From Thermoanaerobacterium sp. CMT5567-10 (lineage in GTDB: Bacteria > Bacillota > Thermoanaerobacteria > Thermoanaerobacterales > Thermoanaerobacteraceae): DNA of 64,000 nucleotides. Made by a program: the position numbers and the translations under genes. Under the pieces are notes generated by a model. It had not been told where the DNA came from and ran no database searches. It saw only the letters and a list, made by a program, of their open reading frames with translations. Where the stretch lies: positions 186,001 to 250,000 of the forward strand of contig NZ_CP130558.2 of assembly GCF_030534315.2 (NCBI RefSeq). The letters run 5' to 3'. Below are positions 35,753 to 44,062 of this stretch, piece after piece; the stretch's first letter is position 1; every line of letters begins with the position of its first letter.

Positions 35753-36544
35753 TTATTGTTGGTTTGGTGTGACAGTAGGCGCTACTTTTAGACTACTGTT
35801 TAATGCACTGTTTATGCTATCTGTTATGATCTTATTTATATCAATTCCTTGAACTGAATTTTGACCACTAGGATTAGTATTCGAACTTTGAGGATTTTGA
35901 TTTTCCTCAATTAACGGTTTGAAAGGATCTGACTTTCCTTTTATAGAAGGCGCTTCTAAGTAACTTCCCCCTTTTTTATTCATTGAATAAATTACAATAT
36001 TCATATTAAGTAATAATCCATTAGATTTATTATCACTGGTTATTTCCAAGGATTTTATATCGTTAATTCTTTTTAATGTCTGAATATCTCTTATGAAAGC
36101 AGTAATATTTGCATAACCACCAGTGACCTTAATATTAACAGGTATTTCCGTATAGTTATTTTTATTGTTACTGCTTTTAGCTTGTTGATTATTTACACTC
36201 TGCTCTTGACCCTGATTTGAATTAAAATTTATCTCTTCAAAATTTACGCCAGTAGATGAAATTACATCATCAAGAGAAACAATAAATTCCTCTATATTCT
36301 CATAATCAGGCAGTTCTTCATTGCTAATCTCTATCTTTTGATTAATATTAATTAAACTGTCTTTTATATTATTTAAATTTATTTTATTGTAACTGGTCAC
36401 TTCCGCTTTTAAGTTTACTACGTCTTGCTTTAATTTATCGATAACTGCAATCTGTGTTGTTAAAATAAATTGATAATACAGACTAAACGATGCAACTATC
36501 AGCAAAACGACTATAAGTACTTTTTCTCTTGCTGTCAATTTCAT
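35753..36544 (-). CDS. pilO: Type IV pilus inner-membrane protein, PilO-like
   Basis: 263 aa with one N-terminal transmembrane helix (about residues 9-27), a coiled coil (about 30-80) and a ferredoxin-like domain; the C-terminal 60 residues are rich in N, S, Q and P. With PilM and PilN it forms the alignment complex. Last pilus gene of the operon, five bases after pilN. Confidence 0.85.
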   Translation of the reverse strand: MKLTAREKVLIVVLLIVASFSLYYQFILTTQIAVIDKLKQDVVNLKAEVTSYNKINLNNIKDSLININQKIEISNEELPDYENIEEFIVSLDDVISSTGVNFEEINFNSNQGQEQSVNNQQAKSSNNKNNYTEIPVNIKVTGGYANITAFIRDIQTLKRINDIKSLEITSDNKSNGLLLNMNIVIYSMNKKGGSYLEAPSIKGKSDPFKPLIEENQNPQSSNTNPSGQNSVQGIDINKIITDSINSALNSSLKVAPTVTPNQQ

Positions 36545-36548
36545 ATTA

Positions 36549-37079
36549 TTATACCACCTTAAGCATAATTTGCAAAGTATATTGAATTAAACCATTATCA
36601 GACTTTTTTGTATCAAGCAAACTTATATCGTCTACATAATCCAGCTTTCTCATATTAAGCATAAAATCTGATAAATATTTATTCATGTATGTATCACCTG
36701 TTATCACAATCACATTACCACTAAATTTTATATCTGTCATTGAAACATTATCTGGAACATTAGATGAAATATCGTCAAGTATTTCTGTAATATCAATTTT
36801 CTTTTTCGATAATCTCTTTATAATGTCTTGTTTTGACGAATAGTACTTCATTTTATTTTGAAGCTCAGAATATGAATCTTTTTTGTCCTTTATATTGTTC
36901 AATTGTTTATTAAGAACTGCCTTTTCTGATTCGAGGTTCCGTATGTATATTTGGGGTAAAAGTAAAATAGCCATTATAATGCATAACACCACAACAAAGC
37001 CAATCAGATTTTTTGTCCTTCTCTTTCTATTCAATTCATGCAATTTTATTTCCTCAGGTATCAGGTTTATATCTTTCAA
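36549..37079 (-). CDS. pilN: Type IV pilus assembly protein PilN
   Basis: 176 aa: a short cytoplasmic segment with the PilM-binding motif (DINLIPEEIK near the N-terminus), one transmembrane helix (about 25-45), coiled coil and a ferredoxin-like domain. The start is taken as TTG at 37077-37079, eight bases after GGGG and matching the family's length; GTG at 37088 is an alternative that overlaps pilM. Confidence 0.88.
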   Translation of the reverse strand: MKDINLIPEEIKLHELNRKRRTKNLIGFVVVLCIIMAILLLPQIYIRNLESEKAVLNKQLNNIKDKKDSYSELQNKMKYYSSKQDIIKRLSKKKIDITEILDDISSNVPDNVSMTDIKFSGNVIVITGDTYMNKYLSDFMLNMRKLDYVDDISLLDTKKSDNGLIQYTLQIMLKVV

Positions 37080-37080
37080 G

Positions 37081-38040
37081 TTATTCACCCCTAATCATCG
37101 ATCCTAATACAGGCATAAAATATGTATATAAATCATCATCACTGGCTGAAACAGGTATTTTAAAATATTCTTCAATATATTTGCCGAGTCCAATGAGCTT
37201 TGAAGTCCCTCCTATTAATTGTATCTCATTCAAGCTTTTATGATATGATGACTCAAAAAAATCAAAAATCCTTGATATCTCGATTAGTTTGTTATCTAAA
37301 TGTTCCTTGATATGTTCTTTTAAATCGCTATACTGTTCATCATCTATTAAAAAAGGTTTTGTCCTTTTATATTCTTCCGCAGAGCTAAAATCTATATTGT
37401 ACATATTTGCAATTATCTCAGTTATATCATTGCCACCAAATTGTACTATTCTACTGAAAGCATACTTTCCTTCATCTAGCAGTGTAATATCTGTATACGC
37501 AGCACCTATATTTACAATCGAAACACTGCCTTTAAGTTTACATAATTTATTTACTGACTTATAAATACAATTGCTGTACACATCTATTACTTCTAAACGC
37601 ATTTTTAGCATATCTGTCAACTTCACATATTCAGATATCATTTCTTTTGGCGCTGCTACAATCATGACTTTTGTTTTTTTACTATCTACATCATTATCAA
37701 TTTGCTTATAATCGACGATGTATTCATCTGTATTGGGTATGTACTGATCAATTTCGTATTTTAAAGCGCTTTTTAATTCATCATCTTTCATCATAGGCAT
37801 TATAATTTCTCTTATTATGATATCCGTACTTGAAACACAAAAAAATAGCTTCTTTTCTTTAGGAAAATTCTTCTTCAAAATTTCATTTAAAAATTGAAAA
37901 AGTATATTAATATCTTTTATATATCCATTATTTATACAATTATGAGGTGTCTTTTCGATAATCATATTATTTAATTTTGTATTTTTTTTATCAAAATTAC
38001 CTATCTTGGTGTAAAAACTGCCTATGTCAAAACCGATCAT
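37081..38040 (-). CDS. pilM: Type IV pilus assembly ATPase-like protein PilM
   Basis: 319-aa actin-fold cytoplasmic protein (FtsA-like). Signatures are MIGFDIGSFYTKIG, the PP-like VNIGAAYTDITLLDEG phosphate loop and LIGGTSKLIGLGKYIEE. It binds PilN's N-terminal peptide. The start overlaps the ComFB-family stop (ATGA). Confidence 0.92.
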   Translation of the reverse strand: MIGFDIGSFYTKIGNFDKKNTKLNNMIIEKTPHNCINNGYIKDINILFQFLNEILKKNFPKEKKLFFCVSSTDIIIREIIMPMMKDDELKSALKYEIDQYIPNTDEYIVDYKQIDNDVDSKKTKVMIVAAPKEMISEYVKLTDMLKMRLEVIDVYSNCIYKSVNKLCKLKGSVSIVNIGAAYTDITLLDEGKYAFSRIVQFGGNDITEIIANMYNIDFSSAEEYKRTKPFLIDDEQYSDLKEHIKEHLDNKLIEISRIFDFFESSYHKSLNEIQLIGGTSKLIGLGKYIEEYFKIPVSASDDDLYTYFMPVLGSMIRGE

Positions 38041-38312
38041 ACATGATCCTCTCCATGGTGCTTATGCTCGTTTACGAAATATGCTGCTTGTGTAATCTTG
38101 CTTATAATATCCACCTCAAATTGCCGTTTTAGCTCATTAATCTTCGTATACAGCTCACCTCTTTCTGTATCATAATATTTAGGTGGTAAATTGTTTAGTG
38201 TTAATGCCATTATATCAAGCTTGCACTTTTCACATTTACACACATCTAAGTCCTTTAATACACTGTCAAGAGTATCTTTTACTGCTTCTTCCATGTAATT
38301 TCTTAATTCCAT
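38037..38312 (-). CDS. comFB: ComFB family protein, possible cyclic-dinucleotide receptor
   Basis: 91-aa helical protein with the ComFB signature: NYMEEAVKDTLDSVL, a cysteine cluster (VCKCEKCKLDIMALTLNNLP) and PPKYYDTERGELY. ComFB was first known from a Bacillus competence operon; cyanobacterial members are reported to bind cyclic dinucleotides and affect type IV pilus functions. Here it sits inside the pilus operon between the PilX-like gene and pilM, overlapping pilM, and the operon has a c-di-GMP-II riboswitch. Ligand binding in this protein is inferred. Confidence 0.85.
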   Translation of the reverse strand: MELRNYMEEAVKDTLDSVLKDLDVCKCEKCKLDIMALTLNNLPPKYYDTERGELYTKINELKRQFEVDIISKITQAAYFVNEHKHHGEDHV

Positions 38313-38326
38313 ATATATTCTCTCCT

Positions 38327-38902
38327 TTAATTTGATGGTGGTATATTGTCAATTGTCCAACTGCTAATAGTAATTGGATTACTAGTAGCCTGAAGATTTA
38401 AAATAAGGTCTGCGTGTCCATAGCTTTTTATATTTCTATAGATACCAACAGTTTCAACATGAATATTATATTGCATTCCTTCTTCTTGATTAAATGAAAT
38501 ACTACTTATCTTGTAAATTTGTCCTGTATTTCCTAAGGCAACATTACCTTCATTTAAATATTTATTAAAAACGTAACTGTATAAATAATTTTTCGTATCG
38601 TTAAATATCAAAGAATACAATTGATCCATACTAACCTTATAAGTTCCTTTTTCCATATCGTAATTATTATCAATAATTCTTTGTGCATTGTTTTTTAACG
38701 CAGTAAGTAGATTTGTATTAAACTCTGATTTTAAAATATCAAGCCCTGCCTCAGCAGCATATCTTGATAAAACATCATTGCCATATGAAGCCGAAATTTT
38801 AAATTCAGTTAATGAAAGTTCTAAAATAGAAACGCCTAAAACGGTTAGTATTAAAATAACCATCAAAGTAAATATTAGCGCAGAACCTTTGCTATTGGAC
38901 AT
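38327..38902 (-). CDS. PilX-like minor pilus assembly protein
   Basis: 191-aa protein starting with a short polar stretch and one hydrophobic helix (GSALIFTLMVILILTVLGVS), lacking the canonical GFTLxE cleavage site, as in PilX-type minor pilins that begin GxALI/V. The globular remainder is unremarkable. It overlaps the PilW-like gene by 11 bases. Confidence 0.75.
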   Translation of the reverse strand: MSNSKGSALIFTLMVILILTVLGVSILELSLTEFKISASYGNDVLSRYAAEAGLDILKSEFNTNLLTALKNNAQRIIDNNYDMEKGTYKVSMDQLYSLIFNDTKNYLYSYVFNKYLNEGNVALGNTGQIYKISSISFNQEEGMQYNIHVETVGIYRNIKSYGHADLILNLQATSNPITISSWTIDNIPPSN

Positions 38903-39356
38903 TTATAACACTCTTTCTTGGGAAAATATCAGTAGTCAATGAAAATCTACCAGTGCCGTCACTATTTTGACCTACAATCTCAATATTTAACACCTTATTA
39001 TTCTTTAATATTACATTAAATTCAACAATGTTTGTTGCAATTTCATGTCCACGATTTTGATCTAAATATATCTTATTATCTTTGGTGTCTAGCTGTATAT
39101 AATTGCCATCTATAACAAGGCCATGACCATTATCAATTATATTTATTGATGATGGTCCTTTGTCTAACTGATTTACAATATAATTCATGGCATATCTGAC
39201 ATTTTGTTCAATGTCAATATTATATTGTGTATTTTTATACGATTTGTATCCTGAATAATATAAAGAAGAATAAATCGAAATTACAATTCCTAATAATGCT
39301 AAAGTCACCAATAATTCTACCAATGTAAAACCATTGTTGTTTTTTGTTACCACCAT
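38892..39356 (-). CDS. Prepilin-like protein, PilW/GspJ type
   Basis: 154-aa minor pseudopilin with a type III signal NNNG/FTLVELLVTLAL and a hydrophobic helix. TTG and GTG starts upstream exist; I chose the ATG at 39354-39356 after GGTGG. Both ends overlap neighbours. Confidence 0.8.
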   Translation of the reverse strand: MVVTKNNNGFTLVELLVTLALLGIVISIYSSLYYSGYKSYKNTQYNIDIEQNVRYAMNYIVNQLDKGPSSINIIDNGHGLVIDGNYIQLDTKDNKIYLDQNRGHEIATNIVEFNVILKNNKVLNIEIVGQNSDGTGRFSLTTDIFPRKSVINVQ

Positions 39357-39988
39357 TTTAACCACCAAGGAATTTTTAAATTCACGCTTTTTGCAGCATT
39401 TGTTGCTATATCTTTTAATGTCCTAATATTTTTATTCCATGAATCAATTATATTATTAACAATTGTTATCACACCACTTAACCCTAACTTAGGAAGTACA
39501 ACAAAAGAAGCAAATAAAGCTGCCCATACAACGACTATTACTAAAGTAACTATGTCTTTCAATCTATTTATTTCATCATCATAATTACCATTGTCAGAAT
39601 AAATATTAGGTGGTGTATAGCCAGTTATTTCTGCAGATGGTGCGACAGCATATAGTACAAAAGGTTGCATATTTGATTGCAATTTGCTAATACTAATTTT
39701 GTACTTTGTAACTCCATTTCCCATATCAACTTTTGACTGATTTGGATCTTCTATCAGATAATAGTCGCTTGGTATGTTCCAATTAGACACATTTGTGTTT
39801 CCTGCCTTTATGTCTTCTGCTATACTTTGTGCGATAGTAGCTTCTTTAGTTCTTATTTTTGAATCTGCATTTGTAATTACTGACTCATGAAATACTCCTA
39901 AGAGAGGTATAGCCGCAATCGAAAATAGCGCTATTGCAACAAGCACTTCAATCAGTGTCATGCCAAATGAATTTTTTAAATATTTCAA
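39347..39988 (-). CDS. Prepilin-like protein, PilV type, with an extra C-terminal membrane segment
   Basis: 213 aa with a type III signal (NSFG/MTLIEVLVAIAL), a PilV-like body to about residue 135, and then an unusual tail: a second hydrophobic helix (VTLVIVVVWAALFASFVVL), an amphipathic stretch and a tryptophan-rich end (IPWWLKWW). Minor pilins normally have only the N-terminal helix. The start is TTG after GAGGTGAAG. Confidence 0.75.
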   Translation of the reverse strand: MKYLKNSFGMTLIEVLVAIALFSIAAIPLLGVFHESVITNADSKIRTKEATIAQSIAEDIKAGNTNVSNWNIPSDYYLIEDPNQSKVDMGNGVTKYKISISKLQSNMQPFVLYAVAPSAEITGYTPPNIYSDNGNYDDEINRLKDIVTLVIVVVWAALFASFVVLPKLGLSGVITIVNNIIDSWNKNIRTLKDIATNAAKSVNLKIPWWLKWW

Positions 39989-39999
39989 CTTACTTCACC

Positions 40000-40476
40000 T
40001 CAATAATTCCCCTTTATCATTACTCTTCCTGTAGCAGGTAAAATGGTTATGTCTATCCTTTTTTTTGAATTTAATAAACTTATTGTACAGCCACCTGGTG
40101 TTGGAGCACCTTGATCTGAAAAAGATATTTCTAAAGGGTTTTCATTAATATTCCAATATACAGTAATACCATCAGGTAATATTTTTGTTTTTACCTTTTT
40201 AACCATTGTACCAGTTTTCTTTATGTAATATCCTTTATGGTCCGATTGTAGTATTAAATACAAACTTTCATTTTCATGAATATTTTTATACTGGACGTAT
40301 CTTATATCGCTTATAAGTTCATTCGCCACCATTCTTAAACGCATCTGGGATGTCTTTGAACTGAAAAAATCTGTCTTAGGGAGTGTTATCAATACGATGA
40401 TAGAAAATATCGACACTACTGTTATTAACTCTATCAAAGTCAATCCATTCTCATTTTCTTTTAAAACTCTCCACAT
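40000..40476 (-). CDS. Prepilin-like protein, GspH/FimT type
   Basis: 158-aa minor pseudopilin: signal KENENG/LTLIELITVVSI, one hydrophobic helix, then a beta-rich domain ending in a GRVMIKGNY strand typical of GspH/FimT. It follows pilD by four bases. Confidence 0.8.
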   Translation of the reverse strand: MWRVLKENENGLTLIELITVVSIFSIIVLITLPKTDFFSSKTSQMRLRMVANELISDIRYVQYKNIHENESLYLILQSDHKGYYIKKTGTMVKKVKTKILPDGITVYWNINENPLEISFSDQGAPTPGGCTISLLNSKKRIDITILPATGRVMIKGNY

Positions 40477-40480
40477 GTTT

Positions 40481-41236
40481 TCATCCTCTTATAAGTTTTA
40501 TGTATAGATTCAGCAAATCATATCCGTATAATATAGAGATAATACAAGCAGTGCTTATGTACGGTCCAAATGGGATGTAATCCCTTCTCGTCTTGATTTT
40601 TAAGGCAATCAATAATACACCTCCAACGGCACCTAGTAAAACAGCTATAAATAATGTGGATATTGTAAGCTTCCATCCTATGAAAAGACCAATCAATGCC
40701 ATAAGCTTTATGTCTCCTCCCCCCATTCCTCCCCCTGACAATAAGGATATAAGTAGAAGCACTCCACCTCCTAAAAAAAAGCCTACAATATAATCCCATA
40801 CTCCATAATTAAACATCAACACTCTAAATATTGCCCCAGCTATCAAGCCTATCAAAATTATTTTGTTTGGTATAATCTTGTGCTCTATGTCTATAAATGT
40901 TATGACAATCAATAATGACACTAAAAATGCGTAAGACAATGACTTTATAGATATACCAAAATATATAAATAATATAAAATATATGAGTCCTGTTGTAAGC
41001 TCTACAATAGGATATCTTATGGATATCTTATCACCACAGTATCTACATCTACCTTTCAATATAATGTAACTAAATACAGGCACTAAGTCATAGGGCTTTA
41101 ATTCGCTTTTGCACTTTGTACAATGGGATGGAGGATACACTATCGATTCATTCCTTGGAAGTCTGTATATAACGACATTTAAAAAGCTTCCTATTGTAGT
41201 GCCAAATATAAAAATAAGCAGGTATAAAATAAACAT
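40481..41236 (-). CDS. pilD: Prepilin peptidase and N-methyltransferase (A24)
   Basis: 251-aa aspartic membrane protease that cleaves the class III signals of the pilins encoded around it. The N-terminal domain has the four-cysteine site (CTKCKSELKPYD, CRYCGDKIS). The catalytic Asp residues are in FIDIEHKIIPN and MGGGDIKLMA. About seven transmembrane helices. ATG after TAGGAGG. Confidence 0.94.
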   Translation of the reverse strand: MFILYLLIFIFGTTIGSFLNVVIYRLPRNESIVYPPSHCTKCKSELKPYDLVPVFSYIILKGRCRYCGDKISIRYPIVELTTGLIYFILFIYFGISIKSLSYAFLVSLLIVITFIDIEHKIIPNKIILIGLIAGAIFRVLMFNYGVWDYIVGFFLGGGVLLLISLLSGGGMGGGDIKLMALIGLFIGWKLTISTLFIAVLLGAVGGVLLIALKIKTRRDYIPFGPYISTACIISILYGYDLLNLYIKLIRG

Positions 41237-41261
41237 TTTTGCCTCCTAATATGAGAATAGG

Positions 41262-41279
41262 GGGCACTTTAAAGTGCCC
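41262..41279 (-). terminator. Palindromic hairpin between pilA and pilD
   Basis: GGGCACTTT directly followed by AAAGTGCCC, a perfect 9-bp inverted repeat five bases after the pilA stop. There is no strong U-tract, so it is better read as a transcript-stabilising or partially terminating element that would leave more pilA than pilD message. Confidence 0.5.
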
Positions 41280-41284
41280 AAAAA

Positions 41285-41680
41285 CTACTGAATTATTTCG
41301 TACTTTGACGTGGCTAACGTTGCACCATTCTGACCTATTGATACACTTACAGTGTTAGTACCCTTGTCTATTTTTATAGCGAAATCATCTTCACTATCAG
41401 ATTGTGGTTTAACGTCAGAATCTAGATATCCATCAGTTGCTAATTTATCAGTTGTTAATTGTGTGTTTTCATCTGCGTGATCAGTTATCCATCTTGCTGC
41501 CGCTTCTGCAATAGTTTGTGCCGTTGCTTTATCAGCATTAATTTTCGCTTGATTTAAAGTACCTGTATATCTCGGTACTGCAATTGCTGCAAGTATTCCT
41601 AGTATTGCTATTACTACAATCAATTCTATCAATGTAAAACCTTTTTCATCTTTATTTAATGCCTTTACAAACCATGCCAT
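41285..41680 (-). CDS. pilA: Major type IV pilin
   Basis: 131-aa prepilin. Short leader cleaved at DEKG/FTLIE with Glu+5, then the hydrophobic helix LIVVIAILGILAAIAVPRYTG, then a globular domain of about 90 residues with no cysteines. The start is ATG at 41678-41680, eight bases after a G-rich AAGGGGG site. Its position right after pilC and its canonical form mark it as the major pilin; a downstream hairpin may raise its message level. Confidence 0.92.
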   Translation of the reverse strand: MAWFVKALNKDEKGFTLIELIVVIAILGILAAIAVPRYTGTLNQAKINADKATAQTIAEAAARWITDHADENTQLTTDKLATDGYLDSDVKPQSDSEDDFAIKIDKGTNTVSVSIGQNGATLATSKYEIIQ

Positions 41681-41708
41681 GTTTTTCACCCCCTTCCCAA
41701 TAAATTAT

Positions 41709-42923
41709 CTATTGACCTACAAAGTTATACATCTGGAACATAGGCATCACAATTGATACTACTATGAACCCGACTACCGATGCTAATAGGACTATTATCA
41801 AAGGCTCTATCAAAGTTGTCATCTGTGACACAGCCGTGTCAACTTCACTGTCATAAAAATCTGCCGTCTTTTTCAATATACTGTCGAGAGATCCTGAATC
41901 TTCCCCTACTCTTACCATTTGAATCACCATGGGTGGAAATATATTCATCTTTTTCAAAGGCTCTGCAAGGCTACTTCCCCTTTTTATATCTTCTTCAGCT
42001 TTTTTAAGCCCATTTGCAACAATTGAATTCCCCACAACTTTTTCTACGACAGACAATGCCTCAATAAGCGGTATTCCTGAACTTATAAGTGTTGACAGTG
42101 TACGTGTAAACCTAGATGTTATTATTTTTATATTTAAAGGCCCAAATATAGGTATCTTCAGTATAAGTGCATCGTAAAATTCTTTTCCCCTCTCTGTCTT
42201 TAAAACTCTTGCAATCATGAAGGCTAACAACAAAATGTCGCCTAAATACACATACCAATAATGCGAAATAGATTCACTTAACCCTAAAAGTATCAAAGTA
42301 GGCATCGGCAATTGTGCACCTGCATTTTTAAACATGCTTACAAATGTAGGAAGAACATTTGTCACAAGAAATATAACTACAAATATTGCAACGATAGAAA
42401 CAATCATAGGGTATGCCAATGCTGATTTTACCTTCTGGTTTAGATTATTTTCTTTCTCAAAATGATCCGCCATCTCATTTAAGACATTGTCAAGAGTACC
42501 GCTTACTTCACCTGCTTCTATCATGTTAAATAAAAGCATTGGAAATACATCAGGATGTTTTCTCATTGACTCAGAAAGGCTTTTCCCTTTTTGTACATCT
42601 TCATATACATCTGACAATGCCTTTTTTAGCTTTTTATTTTCGACCTGCTCTGCCATAGTTGCCAGTGATGTCACTATTGGAATCCCTGCATTAATAAGAA
42701 CTGCAAACTGTCTGCAAAAAACCGCTATGTCCTTTACCTTTACCTTACGTGCAAAACTTATGCTTTCAAAGACATCTTTTTTATCTTCTTTTTCTTTAAC
42801 ATCTAATATGTAATAATTTTTCTGTCTTAGATTATCTATACAAGATGACAATGTATCAAGCTCAAGTGAGCCTGTTATGAGATTTCCATCAATATCCTTT
42901 GCCTTATATATATAAGTTGGCAT
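41709..42923 (-). CDS. pilC: Type IV pilus platform protein PilC
   Basis: 404-aa inner-membrane protein with two repeated GspF domains (LLFNMIEAGEVSGTLD and PPMVIQMVRVGEDSGSLD) and three transmembrane helices. Start ATG at 42921-42923, nine bases after GAAAGG. Between pilT and pilA. Confidence 0.94.
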   Translation of the reverse strand: MPTYIYKAKDIDGNLITGSLELDTLSSCIDNLRQKNYYILDVKEKEDKKDVFESISFARKVKVKDIAVFCRQFAVLINAGIPIVTSLATMAEQVENKKLKKALSDVYEDVQKGKSLSESMRKHPDVFPMLLFNMIEAGEVSGTLDNVLNEMADHFEKENNLNQKVKSALAYPMIVSIVAIFVVIFLVTNVLPTFVSMFKNAGAQLPMPTLILLGLSESISHYWYVYLGDILLLAFMIARVLKTERGKEFYDALILKIPIFGPLNIKIITSRFTRTLSTLISSGIPLIEALSVVEKVVGNSIVANGLKKAEEDIKRGSSLAEPLKKMNIFPPMVIQMVRVGEDSGSLDSILKKTADFYDSEVDTAVSQMTTLIEPLIIVLLASVVGFIVVSIVMPMFQMYNFVGQ

Positions 42924-42952
42924 ATTAGCCATCCTTTCAAACATTTGTATAT

Positions 42953-44005
42953 CTACAATGCCAATTTTGAAAAGTTTTCCCTGTCTACACAGTATGTCAA
43001 TGCATCATCCATCGAAATCAAATTCTTTTTTAAAAGCTGTGATATAGACATATCCATTGTCATCATTCCAAATTTACTTCCTGTTTGAACCATTGATTGG
43101 ATTTGGAATGATTTACCTTCTCTAATCAAATTTCTTATAGCAGGAGTCGCTATCATTACCTCTACTGCCACAACACGTCCTGAATTATCAAGTTTAGGCA
43201 GTAACTGCTGTGAAATTATGCCTTCTAATACATTCGAAAGCTGTACTTTTATCTGCTGCTGTTGATGTGGTGGAAAAACATCTATAATCCTGTCAATAGT
43301 CTTAGCAGAGCCTATGGTATGCAATGTAGATAGTACGAGATGTCCTGTTTCAGCGGCAGTTATAGCTATCTGTATCGTTTCTAAATCTCTCATCTCACCT
43401 ACAAGTATAACATCAGGATCTTCTCTTAAAGCAGCCCTTAATGCACTAACATAAGACAATGTATCGTGACCTATCTCCCTCTGGTTAACTATGCTTTTTT
43501 TGTGTTTATGCAAATACTCTATCGGATCTTCCAGAGTCAATATATGGCAATTTCGCACATCATTTATCAGATCGATCATAGAAGCAAGCGTTGTAGATTT
43601 TCCACTGCCTGTTGGACCTGTTACAAGTATAAGGCCACGAGTTTTCAATGAAAGTTCTTTTATAACCTTTGGAAGCCCCAATTCATCGATAGTCGGTATT
43701 CTTAGTGCCACAGACCTTATCGCAAGGCTATATGTACCTCTCTGTTTATAGGCGTTTATTCTAAATCTTCCAAGCCCTTGTACAGAATACGAAAGGTCTA
43801 TGTCACCTGTCTCTTCAAGTTTTTTTAGTTCATCGCTTGAAAGCAAGTCCTTTGTGATTTCTTCCGTATCTTGCGGCGTCAACTGTGGCAAATCAAGCTT
43901 TATAAGTTGCCCGTTGATTCTTAATACAGGAGGAACACCTACCGTTACATGTAAATCAGATGCACCGTTTTTTACAACTAACGTCAATAGTTCAATTGTT
44001 TTCAT
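42953..44005 (-). CDS. pilT: Type IV pilus retraction ATPase PilT
   Basis: 350-aa hexameric ATPase. Walker A is GPTGSGKSTT; the Asp box, Walker B (REDPDVILVGEMRD) and the His box (HLVLSTLHTIGSA) are present, as is the N-terminal GASDLHVTVG. The pili are therefore expected to be retractable. Confidence 0.96.
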   Translation of the reverse strand: MKTIELLTLVVKNGASDLHVTVGVPPVLRINGQLIKLDLPQLTPQDTEEITKDLLSSDELKKLEETGDIDLSYSVQGLGRFRINAYKQRGTYSLAIRSVALRIPTIDELGLPKVIKELSLKTRGLILVTGPTGSGKSTTLASMIDLINDVRNCHILTLEDPIEYLHKHKKSIVNQREIGHDTLSYVSALRAALREDPDVILVGEMRDLETIQIAITAAETGHLVLSTLHTIGSAKTIDRIIDVFPPHQQQQIKVQLSNVLEGIISQQLLPKLDNSGRVVAVEVMIATPAIRNLIREGKSFQIQSMVQTGSKFGMMTMDMSISQLLKKNLISMDDALTYCVDRENFSKLAL

Positions 44006-44062
44006 CTTATCACCTTAAACAAGTAATTTAAAAATAGTCATCTATAACTTATCAAAGTTCAT

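Noticed and set aside
40518-40799. Minus-strand frame within pilD
   Set aside because: Out of frame with a clear A24 peptidase carrying all catalytic residues; no independent ribosome binding site.
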